From positions 62,001-126,000 of the forward strand of contig NZ_QEXM01000038.1 of the NCBI RefSeq assembly GCF_004127445.1: 64,000 nt of DNA. The letters are read 5' to 3'. The position numbers were made by a program, and so were the translations under genes. Below, in pieces: positions 1-8,251 of this stretch (position 1 is the first letter of the stretch; each line of letters begins with the position of its first letter). Below the pieces are notes generated by a model. It made no database searches and was not told the DNA's origin. It was given only the letters and a program-made list of their open reading frames with translations. This stretch comes from Streptomyces alfalfae (GTDB lineage Bacteria > Actinomycetota > Actinomycetes > Streptomycetales > Streptomycetaceae).

Positions 1-737
1 GTCGCCTCGATCCGCTCCGCGAGTTCGGCGGGCAGCGGGGACAGGCTCCACACGGCCCGCCCGGGGCCCGCCACGGCGATGGGGCCGTGCCGGTACTCGG
101 GGACGAGGTAGGACTCGGTCCAGTGGGCCGCGGCCTCGCGCACCTTCAGGGCGGCCTCGTGGGCGAGCCCCGCGTGCCAGCCGTCGCCGAGGAACGTGAT
201 CTGCTCGGCGCCGACCAGCCCCGGATCGAGGGGTGCTGCCAGGGCGGTGACGACGTCGGCCCGCGCCCGCTCGACGGAGTGGCCCAGGTGGGCCAGGAGC
301 AGGACCAGTTGCGTGGTCGGGTAGCGGGTCTGGACGACGGATCGCTCGTCAGCCTCCTCCAGCGCGATCACGTCGTGGGCCACGCGGGCGGCCGGTGAGT
401 CGGGCACGGCGGTGACCGTGGTGACCCGGGTGGCGGCGTCGGCTCCGGCGAGCGCGGTGAGGATCTCGGTGGTGGCGCCCGAACGGGTCAGGGCGATGAC
501 GCGGTCGTAGCGGCGGTGCAGCCGGGCGGCGGACGCGGGGAAGGCGTCGGTGGGCCCATGGCCGATGTCCTCGCGCAGATGGGCGTAGGCCTGGGCCATG
601 AAGAGGGAGGTGCCGCAGCCGATGACGGCGACGCTCTCGCCCGCCGCGGGCAGCGCCGGGGCGACGTCGGGGAGCAGACCGAGCACGCTCTCCCAGCACT
701 GCGGCTGAGTGGCGATCTCCTGGCTCGTGAGGGACAT
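1..737 (-). CDS. SIS-domain sugar-phosphate isomerase/deaminase, 3' end outside window
   Basis: About 245 residues are visible; the C-terminus runs off the left edge. The SIS signature appears twice. An early GCGTSLFMAQAY segment and ALTRSGATTE provide the phosphate-binding Ser/Thr loop, and a second SIS half includes GAEQITFLGDGWHAGLAHEAALK. Proteins of this shape (AgaS, GlmS isomerase half, FrlB) isomerise or deaminate phosphorylated amino sugars in the cytoplasm. It is the last visible gene of an operon with GH4, PfkB, ABC importer and GH114 genes, which favours an AgaS-like galactosamine-6-phosphate role. That substrate is inference from context. The ATG at 737 begins MSLTSQEIATQ, 62 bp after the GH4 gene. 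Confidence 0.85.
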   Translation of the reverse strand, partial: MSLTSQEIATQPQCWESVLGLLPDVAPALPAAGESVAVIGCGTSLFMAQAYAHLREDIGHGPTDAFPASAARLHRRYDRVIALTRSGATTEILTALAGADAATRVTTVTAVPDSPAARVAHDVIALEEADERSVVQTRYPTTQLVLLLAHLGHSVERARADVVTALAAPLDPGLVGAEQITFLGDGWHAGLAHEAALKVREAAAHWTESYLVPEYRHGPIAVAGPGRAVWSLSPLPAELAERIEA

Positions 738-799
738 GAGGGTGGGTTCCTGTTCTCGGTGAGGGTGAGAGTCCGAAGGGAGTGAGGGGGAGGGCCGGG

Positions 800-2110
800 T
801 CAGTCGGCCAGGGTGACCCGCAGCGACGGCTGGAGGAGGTCCGCGTGGGCACGGACCATGTCGTCGCACAGCCGCCAGATCTGCTCCACGGTCAGTGTGG
901 CGGCGGTCGCGGGGTCGGTCATGGCCGCGTGCCGGATGTGCCGCGGTTCGTCGTCGAGGGCGGCACGCACGACGAGGTCGTTCATGCTCAGATACGTGCG
1001 GTTGAGGGCGGCGAGCTGCGGCGGCAGGGCGCCGGCGCGGGTGGGTCGTATCCCCGCCGCGTCGACCAGGCAGGGCACCTCGACCACGCCGTGCGCCGGG
1101 AGGTTGTCGATCAGGCCGCGGTTCGGGACGTTGCCGTAGACGGTGCGCGGGGTGCCGGTGACCATGCTGTGGATGATCTGGGGGGCGTACTCCATGGTGC
1201 CCTCGACGGTGAGCGGATCCCCGGCGGCGAGGGCGTCACGGGTGCGATGGTACTCGGCGACGTTCTCGTCGACGATGCCGAGGTAGGCGCCGACCGGGAG
1301 GCGCAGCCGCTCGATCTCGCTGTCGTGGTGCAGGTACCAGGGCACGTACTCCGAGGAGTGCTCGCTGGTCTCGGTGGGGTAGTAGCCGAGCCGCCGGTAC
1401 ATGTCGACGCGGACGCGGCGCCTCAACTGCTCGTCGGAGGCGATGAGTTCGTCGAGGCGGGGGTAGAGGTCGGCGCCCCGGTGCTCGAAGCGCAGCACCC
1501 ACGCCTGGTGGTTGACCCCGGCGGCCCGGTAGGTGATCTCCTCGTAGGGGACGCCCACCAGTTCGGCCAGGTCCCGCATGGTCCAGTACACCGAGTGGCA
1601 CAGGCCCACCACCTTGGTGAGACCGGTGGCCTCGGTGAGGTACTGGACGTTCATGGCCATGGGGTTGGTGTAGTTGAGCAGCCAGGCGTCGGGGCAGAGT
1701 TCGGCGATGTCCTCGCCGAGCCGCTTGAGGAAGGGGAAGGTGCGCAGGGCGCGGAAGACGCCACCGATGCCGAGGGTGTCGCCGATGGTCTGGCGCACTC
1801 CGTGGCGGGCGGGCACGTCGAAGTCGGTGCGGGTGGACTCACCCATGCCGACCTGCACGATGTTGATGACGAAGTCGGCTCCGGCCAGGGACTCGCGGCG
1901 GTCGGCGTGGGCGGTGACACGGGCATCGGCCCCCCGCTCCCGCGCGATGTAGCGGGCCGCGGCCTCGGCCGTGGCGAGCCGTTCGGCGTCGATGTCGTGC
2001 AGGGCGATGTGCGCGTTCCTCAGCTCGGGGAAGGCGAAGAGGTCGGCGAGCAGCCCCTGGGTGAAGACGACGCTGCCCGCGCCGATGAAGACGATCTTGG
2101 GGTGGGTCAT
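800..2110 (-). CDS. Family 4 glycosyl hydrolase (MelA/AglA-type alpha-glycosidase)
   Basis: A 436-residue protein that starts MTHPKIVFIGAGSVVFTQGL, a Rossmann NAD-binding motif typical of GH4 enzymes, which use NAD+ and a divalent metal in an oxidation-elimination mechanism. The metal-binding Cys (GLCHS) and His (GVNHQAW) and the NYTNPMAMN loop are all visible. Closest families are alpha-galactosidase MelA and related alpha-glycosidases acting on imported oligosaccharides in the cytoplasm. An in-frame upstream extension exists, but the ATG at 2110 overlaps the PfkB stop (ATGA), so coupled translation supports this start. Sugar specificity cannot be read from sequence; context suggests galactose or galactosamine derivatives. 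Confidence 0.92.
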   Translation of the reverse strand: MTHPKIVFIGAGSVVFTQGLLADLFAFPELRNAHIALHDIDAERLATAEAAARYIARERGADARVTAHADRRESLAGADFVINIVQVGMGESTRTDFDVPARHGVRQTIGDTLGIGGVFRALRTFPFLKRLGEDIAELCPDAWLLNYTNPMAMNVQYLTEATGLTKVVGLCHSVYWTMRDLAELVGVPYEEITYRAAGVNHQAWVLRFEHRGADLYPRLDELIASDEQLRRRVRVDMYRRLGYYPTETSEHSSEYVPWYLHHDSEIERLRLPVGAYLGIVDENVAEYHRTRDALAAGDPLTVEGTMEYAPQIIHSMVTGTPRTVYGNVPNRGLIDNLPAHGVVEVPCLVDAAGIRPTRAGALPPQLAALNRTYLSMNDLVVRAALDDEPRHIRHAAMTDPATAATLTVEQIWRLCDDMVRAHADLLQPSLRVTLAD

Positions 2111-3060
2111 GACGTGGGTGCTCCGGTGGGGGAGAGGTGGGCCAGGACTTCGTCCCGGGTGGGCTGGGCCGCGGTGCCGCCGTGGGCCCTCGTGGACAGG
2201 GCTCCGCACACGGCGGCGAACCGCAGGGCCTCGTGCGGGGGTTGCCGCCGGAGGGTGGCGGCGATGAAACCGGCGTCGAAGCTGTCCCCGGCGCCGACCG
2301 TGTCCCTCGGGGTCACCGCGATGCTCTCCGCGCGCATCAGCGTGCGGCCGTCGTGGCACAGCGCGCCCTCGGCGCCGTTCTTGACGGCCACCAGCGGCAC
2401 GCGTGCGGCGAGGAGCGCGGCGGCCGCGGCGGGGGAGTTGGCGCCGCCGGCGAGGCGGGCCGCTTCCCGGGCGTTGGGCAGCAGGATGTCGGTCTCGGCG
2501 AGGACCGCGTCAAGGGCGGCCCCGTCCCAGCGTCCGGACGGGTCGTCCTGGGTGTCGAGGGACGTCGTGGCGCCGTGGGCGCGGGCGGTGCGCAGCAGCT
2601 CCGGCAGGTCGTCGGCGAGCCGGGGCTGGAGGAAGTAGGAGGCCGCGTGGACGTGCCTGCTGGCGGCGAGGAGTCCGGCGGGCACGTCGTGGCCGCCGGT
2701 GGTGGTCAGGGTGCCGGGTGAGGTGAGGATGGCGCGGTCCTCGCCGCGGTTGAGGACGACGGTCAGCGGTGTCGCCCGGTCCGGGTCCAGGGTGAGGGCG
2801 TGGGTGTCGACGCCGCGGGCGGTGAGGGCGTCGCGGATGTAGCGGCCCGCGTCGTCGTCGCCCACGCGCCCGGCGAAGGCCACGCGCAGGCCGAGGCGGG
2901 CCGCGCCGCAGGCCATGATGGCGGCGGAGCCGCCGATGACGAGGGAGCCGGTGTCGGTGAGCTGTTCGCGCTGGCCGAAGGCGAGGGGTTCGGTCAGGGG
3001 GCCGACGATGACATCGGGGTTGGCGTCCCCGATGACGAGCAGGTCGTACGCGGTGGGCAT
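2107..3060 (-). CDS. PfkB-family carbohydrate kinase
   Basis: A 317-residue ribokinase-fold kinase. The N-terminal GGSAAIMACGAARLG segment matches PfkB signature 1, and DTVGAGDSFDAGF near the C-terminus is signature 2, whose Asp is the catalytic base. It would phosphorylate a sugar or sugar phosphate released by the neighbouring hydrolases; a tagatose-6-phosphate kinase-like role fits the AgaS-like neighbour but is inferred. Its stop overlaps the GH4 start by ATGA. The MalG-type permease ends 34 bp upstream. Confidence 0.92.
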   Translation of the reverse strand: MPTAYDLLVIGDANPDVIVGPLTEPLAFGQREQLTDTGSLVIGGSAAIMACGAARLGLRVAFAGRVGDDDAGRYIRDALTARGVDTHALTLDPDRATPLTVVLNRGEDRAILTSPGTLTTTGGHDVPAGLLAASRHVHAASYFLQPRLADDLPELLRTARAHGATTSLDTQDDPSGRWDGAALDAVLAETDILLPNAREAARLAGGANSPAAAAALLAARVPLVAVKNGAEGALCHDGRTLMRAESIAVTPRDTVGAGDSFDAGFIAATLRRQPPHEALRFAAVCGALSTRAHGGTAAQPTRDEVLAHLSPTGAPTS

Positions 3061-3094
3061 CGCTGTCCTTTGAACGGGTGGGTGCGGCGGGCGG

Positions 3095-3982
3095 TCAGCC
3101 CTTGAGGCCGCTGGAGGTCACCGAGCGGATGAAGGCCTTCTGCGCGAAGAGGAACGCGGTCAGCACCGGCAGGACGGTGAGGACGTTGCCCGCCATCACC
3201 GCCGACCACTTGGTGTGGTGCTGGCCCTGAAAGGTGGTCAGGCCCAGTTGCAGCGTGTACTGCGTGTCGTGGTTGATGGCGATCAGCGGCCAGGTCAGGT
3301 CGTTCCACGTGGTCAGGAAGGTCAGGACCGCGACGGTGGCGAGCGCGGGCCGCGCGAGCGGCAGGACGATCGAGAAGATGACCCGCAGCCGCGAGCAGCC
3401 GTCGATCCAGGCGGCCTCCTCCAGCTCCCTGGGCAGCGACAGGAAGAACTGCCGCAGCAGGAACACCGCGAACGGCGTGACGAGCGCGGGCACGATCAGC
3501 GCGCCGAGCGTGTCGATGAGCCCGAGCTTCTTCATGACCAGGAACGTGGGGATCATCGTGAGCTGGAAGGGGACCGCCATGGTCGCCAGCATCAGCACGA
3601 GCAGGACCCGTGATCCCGCGAAGCGCATGCGGGCGAACGCGTAGCCGCCGAGCACGCCGAACACCAGGTTCGAGGTGACGGCGACCGCGGAGACGATCGC
3701 CGAGTTCAGCAGCCAGCGCGGGAACATGGCGTTGCCGAGGACGTAACCGTACCCGCCGAAATCGATCCCCGAGGGCCAGAGCGCCGGCGGGAAGCGGTTG
3801 ATCTCGGCGTTGCTCATCAGCGAGCTGAGCACCAGCCACACCAGCGGCACCGCGAACAGCGCGGCCAGCGGCGCGAGCAGCAGGTGCCAGGCGCTGAACG
3901 GCATGCGCGGGCGGCGCCGCGCGGCCGGCGCCGCCGCCGGACGGGAGTGGACCTGCGCGGTCCCGGTCGTGGTCGCGGTCAT
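3095..3982 (-). CDS. ABC sugar transporter permease, MalG type
   Basis: A 295-residue integral membrane permease with about six hydrophobic segments. The cytoplasmic EAA loop EEAAWIDGCSRLRVIFSIVLP contacts the ATPase. The start chosen is the ATG at 3982 (MTATTTGTAQVHS), which overlaps the upstream permease stop by ATGA; the longer open frame is ignored. It pairs with the MalF-type permease to form the channel of a CUT1 carbohydrate importer. No ATPase gene is present; in streptomycetes a shared MsmK-type ATPase commonly serves such systems. Confidence 0.93.
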   Translation of the reverse strand: MTATTTGTAQVHSRPAAAPAARRRPRMPFSAWHLLLAPLAALFAVPLVWLVLSSLMSNAEINRFPPALWPSGIDFGGYGYVLGNAMFPRWLLNSAIVSAVAVTSNLVFGVLGGYAFARMRFAGSRVLLVLMLATMAVPFQLTMIPTFLVMKKLGLIDTLGALIVPALVTPFAVFLLRQFFLSLPRELEEAAWIDGCSRLRVIFSIVLPLARPALATVAVLTFLTTWNDLTWPLIAINHDTQYTLQLGLTTFQGQHHTKWSAVMAGNVLTVLPVLTAFLFAQKAFIRSVTSSGLKG

Positions 3983-4929
3983 GAGGCGGCTGCTTTCGTA
4001 CGAGGGGCGCGCTCGCGGCGGGCCACGCGCAGCACGACGGCCACGACCAGCAGCGCCAGCGCGAGGACGTAGGCGGCGGCGGCCCCGTATCCGGCGGTGA
4101 ACTCCTTGAAGGCCTGCTCCCAGATGAAGTAGACGATCACGGTGGTGGAGCCGAGGGGCCCGCCCTTGGTGGTCACGTAGACGAGGTCGAAGACCTGGAG
4201 GGACTGGATGGTCTGCCAGAGCAGCAGGAACACGGTCACCGGCGTGAGCGCGGGCAGCGTCACGTGCCGCAGGATCTGCGGCCGGCCCGCGCCGTCCAGG
4301 CGCGCGGCCTCCACCAGGGAGTGGTCGACGTCCTGGAGCGCGGCCAGATAGATGACGGTGCACAGGCCCGTGCCGCTCCACAGGGTGATGGCGACGAGGA
4401 CGCCCAGCGCCTGCGAGGGGTCGGTGAGGAAGCCCTGCGGGGAGATGCCGAGCCGGTGCAGGAGGGAGTTGGCCGCGCCGAACTCGGGGTCGAGGATGAA
4501 GGAGAACAGCACGCCCTGCGCGGTCGCGGAGATGACGAAGGGGATGAAGAACAGGGTGCGGTAGAGGCCGACGAAGCGGATGCGCCGGTTGAGCGCGAGG
4601 GCCAGGGCGAGCCCGATCGCGATGCTCAGCGGCACGTACAACACCGTGTAGAGCACGGTGTTGCGCACGGCCTGGTGGAAGTTCGGGTCCTGGCGCAGGG
4701 CGTGGTAGTTGTCCAGGCCCACCCAGCGGCTGGGCGTGACGAGGTCGTCGGCCTGGAAGGACAGCAACAGCGACCAGATGACCGGCAGCACGCTCAGGCC
4801 GAGGATGACGACCACGGCGGGGGAGACGAACGCCCAGGCCGTGGCGGTCTCCCGGCGGCGCCGACGGCGCAGGGCGCGCGGCTCGGGACGGTCCTGCGGC
4901 AGGGTCAGCGGTGCGGGAAGTCGGGGCAT
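3979..4929 (-). CDS. ABC sugar transporter permease, MalF type
   Basis: A 316-residue permease with a basic N-terminus (RRRRRETATAW) before the first membrane helix and about six helices. The EAA loop VEAARLDGAGRPQILRHVTLP is characteristic of CUT1 importers. It lies between the binding-protein gene (9 bp upstream) and the MalG-type permease, whose start it overlaps. It forms half of the membrane pore. Confidence 0.93.
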   Translation of the reverse strand: MPRLPAPLTLPQDRPEPRALRRRRRRETATAWAFVSPAVVVILGLSVLPVIWSLLLSFQADDLVTPSRWVGLDNYHALRQDPNFHQAVRNTVLYTVLYVPLSIAIGLALALALNRRIRFVGLYRTLFFIPFVISATAQGVLFSFILDPEFGAANSLLHRLGISPQGFLTDPSQALGVLVAITLWSGTGLCTVIYLAALQDVDHSLVEAARLDGAGRPQILRHVTLPALTPVTVFLLLWQTIQSLQVFDLVYVTTKGGPLGSTTVIVYFIWEQAFKEFTAGYGAAAAYVLALALLVVAVVLRVARRERAPRTKAAAS

Positions 4930-4938
4930 GTCAGGTCC

Positions 4939-6270
4939 TCAGCGCGGGATCAGCAGGGCGGCGTTGGACTCCTCGGCGCAACGGCGCACCGCGTCGGCGG
5001 GGCTCTCGCGGCCGAGCAGCACGGCGACGATGGCCTGGCCCAGGGCACGGGATATGCGGGGATAGGCCGGGTGCACGGGACGTACGCGTGCCGAGGTGAC
5101 CGCCTCGGTGAACACGGAGAGGCCGGGCGTACGGGTGGAGTGTTCACGCCAGGCCGGGCGGTCCTCGCTGCGGCGGCTGAGCGGCAGGCTGCCCGCCTCG
5201 ACGTCCCAGCGGCTGTCCTGGGCGGGCTGGGTCAGCCAGGTGACGAAGGCGCGCGCGGCCTCCACGCGGGCCCCGCCGTTGTCGAACAGCGTCCAGGTGT
5301 CGGGCCCGGAGATGGTGATGGGGCGGCGGCTGAAGCTGGGCAGGGGCACGACGTGGTAGTCGATCTCCGCCTGCTGGATGTCCGGAAGCTGCCAGGGGGC
5401 GGTCGGCACCATGGCCATCCGGCCGGAGAGGAAGACCTGGTACAGCTGCTCGCTGCCCGGCTTGGGATCGATGTACAGGCTCTTGTCGCGCACCAAGTCC
5501 TGGACGACCTCCAGGGCGCGTGCCCCCTGCTTCTCGAAGCCGATGCTCCGGCCGTCCTCGGCGATGACGTCACCGCCCAGGTCCCACACCAGCGGCCACA
5601 GCCGCCACACGGTGTCCTCGTCGCCGGTGCCCGGCCAGCCGGTGCCGAAGCGCCCTGCCGCCGCGTCGGTGAGGCGGCGCGCGGTGTCGGTGAACTCCCG
5701 CCAGGTCCAGCCCGCCTCGGGCAGGTCGACGCCGGCCTCGGCGAACACCTTCTTGTTGCAGACCACGGCCAGGGCGTCGAGGAGGGCGGGCACCGCGCGG
5801 ACCCGCCCGTTGACGGTGACGGCGTCGCGGGCCGGCGCGTGGTAGTTGCGCCACGGCGTCGGCCCCCGCCGCACCTGCTCGGTCAGGTCGACCACCTGCG
5901 GGCTGCGGGCCACGCTCGCGAGGTCGGAGCCGAAGACGTAGGCGATGTCGGGGTAGGCGCCGGAGGCGAGCGCGGCGGTGATCTTCTGGAGCATGGCGTC
6001 GGCGAGCACACCGCCGCCCATGTCCACGCGGATGCCGGGGTGGGTGCGCTCGAACTCGGCGGCCAGGCTCTTGAGCACCTTGGCGGCGGTGTCGGTCTGG
6101 CCGTGCCACATCTGGATCGTGACCCGTCCGTCACTGCCGACCCCGTCGGCGGTGCCCGCCGCGCAGCCGGACAGGGCGCCGCCGGCCGCCGCGAGCGCAC
6201 CGACGCCGCCGGCCCGCAGCACACCGCGCCGCGACAGCGGTCCTGGCGCTTCGGGAACTGCTGTCATCAC
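4939..6270 (-). CDS. Extracellular sugar-binding lipoprotein (ABC solute-binding family 1)
   Basis: A 443-residue binding protein. The N-terminus combines a twin-arginine-like start (SRRGVLRAGG) with a lipobox (ALSGC), so it is probably exported and lipid-anchored on the outer face of the membrane. The mature part has the family 1 fold landmarks VTIQMWHGQTDT and FERTHPGIRV. It delivers oligosaccharide to the downstream permeases. The first two codons are both ATG (6270 and 6267). A hairpin lies in the 117 bp between it and the upstream glycosidase. Confidence 0.92.
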   Translation of the reverse strand: MMTAVPEAPGPLSRRGVLRAGGVGALAAAGGALSGCAAGTADGVGSDGRVTIQMWHGQTDTAAKVLKSLAAEFERTHPGIRVDMGGGVLADAMLQKITAALASGAYPDIAYVFGSDLASVARSPQVVDLTEQVRRGPTPWRNYHAPARDAVTVNGRVRAVPALLDALAVVCNKKVFAEAGVDLPEAGWTWREFTDTARRLTDAAAGRFGTGWPGTGDEDTVWRLWPLVWDLGGDVIAEDGRSIGFEKQGARALEVVQDLVRDKSLYIDPKPGSEQLYQVFLSGRMAMVPTAPWQLPDIQQAEIDYHVVPLPSFSRRPITISGPDTWTLFDNGGARVEAARAFVTWLTQPAQDSRWDVEAGSLPLSRRSEDRPAWREHSTRTPGLSVFTEAVTSARVRPVHPAYPRISRALGQAIVAVLLGRESPADAVRRCAEESNAALLIPR

Positions 6271-6352
6271 TGCCTCCAGAGGGACGCGCGGCGGCGCCGG
6301 TCGGGTGGGCTCACGGGGAAGCGGGAGGGGAGAGGGCGCTCGCGCGCGGGGC

Positions 6353-6380
6353 GCGGGGTCCCGGCGGTGCGGGACCCCGC
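6353..6380 (-). terminator. Hairpin between GH114 gene and transporter genes
   Basis: An 11-bp perfect stem (6353-6363 with 6370-6380) and a 6-nt loop begin 8 nt past the GH114 stop. There is no T tract. It could be a partial terminator or an mRNA 3'-end stabiliser giving different levels of secreted enzyme and transporter. Confidence 0.55.
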
Positions 6381-6387
6381 TGCCGGG

Positions 6388-7206
6388 TCAGCAGGTCCGG
6401 CGGAGGTGACCGCTCGCGCCCTCGGGCGCGACGCCGACGTCACGGCGGACGACGCTCAACCGGTCGCCCCAGCCCGCGCAGGCCTTCTCCAGGCCCTTGG
6501 CGGAGTACTCGACGACGAGCACGCGGTCACCGAACGCGTCCGCGTACATGTCGCACTCGTCCCACTCGCCGCACTCCTCGGCGACGGCGAAGTCGAGCCC
6601 GGTCTCCTCGCGGTCGACGGCGAGATCCGGCGTGTTCTTCTGCGCGATGGCCAGGCCCTTGTCGTGGGCGTGGGCGGAGAGCAGGGACACGAACGCCTTG
6701 GCCTGGCTCGCCTTCAGATGGTCGGGGAAGCGGGTGTAGGTGTCGTAGTTGTCCGGCTCGACGGCCTGGAAGCCCTTGTCGGCACAGGAGTCGATCCACC
6801 GGTTGACCTTGGCGGCGATCCGCTCGCGCTTGGCGGCGGTGCGGATGTCGAGGACCGCCTCGTCCCAGTCTTCGTCATGGACGACGTCACCGCTCGCGTC
6901 GCGCAGGAGCAGGTCGGCGTCCCACTCCCGCTCCGCGCCGGGCTGGGCCTGGAAGGCGTTGATGTAGCAGAGGTTGTACAGACCGCGGGCGGGGGTGGCG
7001 CCGAGGTCGCGGCTGACGATCCGCACACCCTGGGGCGGGGTGTAGGCGCCGCCTATCTGGTAGTCGAACCCGGCCCCGGGCGGCGGCAGTTCCACGGCGG
7101 AGGGACCGGCCGCCGCGGAGGACGGGACGAACAGGCAGAGCGCGGCGGTGGCCGAGAGGGCCGCGGCCGCCGTCGTACCCCTGCGCACAGCACGATTGAG
7201 GCTCAT
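6388..7206 (-). CDS. Secreted GH114-type glycosidase (endo-alpha-1,4-polygalactosaminidase family)
   Basis: A 272-residue protein with a Sec signal peptide (basic MSLNRAVRRG, then an Ala/Leu-rich core ending SSAAAGP). The mature region has family landmarks: FDYQIGGAY, LYNLCYINAFQAQPG, the acidic pair in GFQAVEPDNYDTYTR, GLAIAQKNTPD, and FAVAEECGEWDEC. Family members hydrolyse alpha-1,4-linked galactosamine polymers outside the cell. It heads the sugar operon and lies opposite the DeoR regulator, which is why the locus is read as galactosaminan scavenging. Cysteines near the acidic loop and the C-terminus may form disulfides. Confidence 0.85.
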   Translation of the reverse strand: MSLNRAVRRGTTAAAALSATAALCLFVPSSAAAGPSAVELPPPGAGFDYQIGGAYTPPQGVRIVSRDLGATPARGLYNLCYINAFQAQPGAEREWDADLLLRDASGDVVHDEDWDEAVLDIRTAAKRERIAAKVNRWIDSCADKGFQAVEPDNYDTYTRFPDHLKASQAKAFVSLLSAHAHDKGLAIAQKNTPDLAVDREETGLDFAVAEECGEWDECDMYADAFGDRVLVVEYSAKGLEKACAGWGDRLSVVRRDVGVAPEGASGHLRRTC

Positions 7207-7320
7207 CGATGAGCTCCAGCGGTGGAGGGCACGTCCCCGCCTCGGAACCCCGGGAAGGGGCCCTGGCGACTCAGTCCGGGCTCATGGCCGAGGCCAACTA
7301 CCGGCTGGGCGTACCTCTGC

Positions 7321-7334
7321 GCCGAGTGCTCGGC
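7321..7334. promoter_or_regulatory. 14-bp palindrome in divergent intergenic region
   Basis: GCCGAG-TG-CTCGGC is a perfect 6-bp inverted repeat between the GH114 operon and the deoR-type gene. It could be an operator; no factor can be assigned. Confidence 0.3.
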
Positions 7335-7374
7335 ACCGGCGTTGCCAGGGAGTAAATCGAGCGCGTTCAGCCAT

Positions 7375-7408
7375 GTCAAGAGATCGGTTTTGACCGAACG
7401 GCCGTCAA
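7375..7408. promoter_or_regulatory. Candidate DeoR operator: three alternating GTCAA/TTGAC half-sites
   Basis: GTCAA (7375-7379), TTGAC (7390-7394) and GTCAA (7404-7408) alternate in orientation at 14-15 bp centre spacing, about 70-105 bp before the regulator start and 169-202 bp before the GH114 start. Regular spacing in the only divergent intergenic region of the locus suggests autoregulation and control of the sugar operon. This is inference. Confidence 0.4.
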
Positions 7409-7479
7409 TACGCTCAGGGGCACGCGCGACCGCTGCCCGAACCAGGAGCGAAACCGCTCGTCACGGCTATGCTCGACGC

Positions 7480-8241
7480 GTGCTCAAAAGCGACCGCCAT
7501 GTGCGGATACTCGACCACGTCGCCGCGCAGGGCAGCGCCGACGTGACGCAGCTTTCGCGGCTGCTCGGCGTCTCACAGGCCACCGTCCGGCGCGATCTGC
7601 GGCACCTGAGCGAGCAGCGGCTGCTCGACCGCACGCACGGCGGCGCGCTCGCGGGCGGGCTGAGCATCGAGCTGCCGCTCCAGCACCGCGCCGACCAGCG
7701 CTCCCCGCAGAAGCGGGCCATCGCCCGCGCCGCCGCGGCCCTCGTGCCCGACGGGGCGGTGGTCGGTCTCACCGGCGGCACGACCACCACGGAAGTGGCC
7801 CGTCTCCTCGCCGACCGCGGCCCCGTCACGATCGTCACCAACGCCGTCAACATCGCGGCGAGCCTGGTGCTCCGCCCCTCCGTCACCCTCATCGTGATCG
7901 GCGGCACCGCCCGCAGCCAGAGCTACGAACTCGTCGGCCCCATCGCCGAGAAGACCCTCGCCGACCACCACACCGACATCGCCTTCCTCGGCGTGGACGG
8001 CATCAGCGCCGCCCACGGCTGCACCACGCACGACCAGCTGGAGGCCGCCACCGACCGCGCCTTCGCACTGCACAGCGGCAGGACCGTCGTGGTCGCCGAC
8101 CACTCCAAGATCGGCAGGACCACCTTCGCCAAGATCTGCCCGACGGCGGACGTGCACACCCTCATCACCGACCCCGAAGCCCCCACGGCGGAGCTGTCGG
8201 CGATCGGCGACGCCGGGGTGCGGGTCACCGTGGCCGGCTGA
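7480..8241 (+). CDS. DeoR-family transcriptional regulator
   Basis: A 253-residue regulator. The N-terminal winged HTH reads VTQLSRLLGVSQATVRRDLRHL, then RTHGGAL. The C-terminal DeoRC sensor domain carries the sugar-phosphate loop GLTGGTTTTE and GVDGIS. I chose GTG 7480 because the HTH begins at once; the longer frame only adds low-quality N-terminal sequence. DeoR repressors of sugar loci usually respond to a phosphorylated intermediate, so this one probably represses the divergent GH114/ABC/PfkB/SIS operon. Confidence 0.92.
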   Translation: MLKSDRHVRILDHVAAQGSADVTQLSRLLGVSQATVRRDLRHLSEQRLLDRTHGGALAGGLSIELPLQHRADQRSPQKRAIARAAAALVPDGAVVGLTGGTTTTEVARLLADRGPVTIVTNAVNIAASLVLRPSVTLIVIGGTARSQSYELVGPIAEKTLADHHTDIAFLGVDGISAAHGCTTHDQLEAATDRAFALHSGRTVVVADHSKIGRTTFAKICPTADVHTLITDPEAPTAELSAIGDAGVRVTVAG

Positions 8242-8251
8242 GGCTCAGCCG
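8235..8251. terminator. 17-nt palindrome holding both convergent stop codons
   Basis: An 8-bp perfect inverted repeat around one G contains the TGA of the DeoR gene (8239-8241) and the complement of the receiver gene's TGA (8245-8247). The two genes end 3 bp apart. It may act as a minimal bidirectional terminator. Confidence 0.45.

Noticed and set aside
7390..7414. TTGACC...TACGCT as a promoter for the DeoR gene
   Set aside because: The spacer is only 13 bp, too short for a standard promoter; the TTGAC is better read as an operator half-site.
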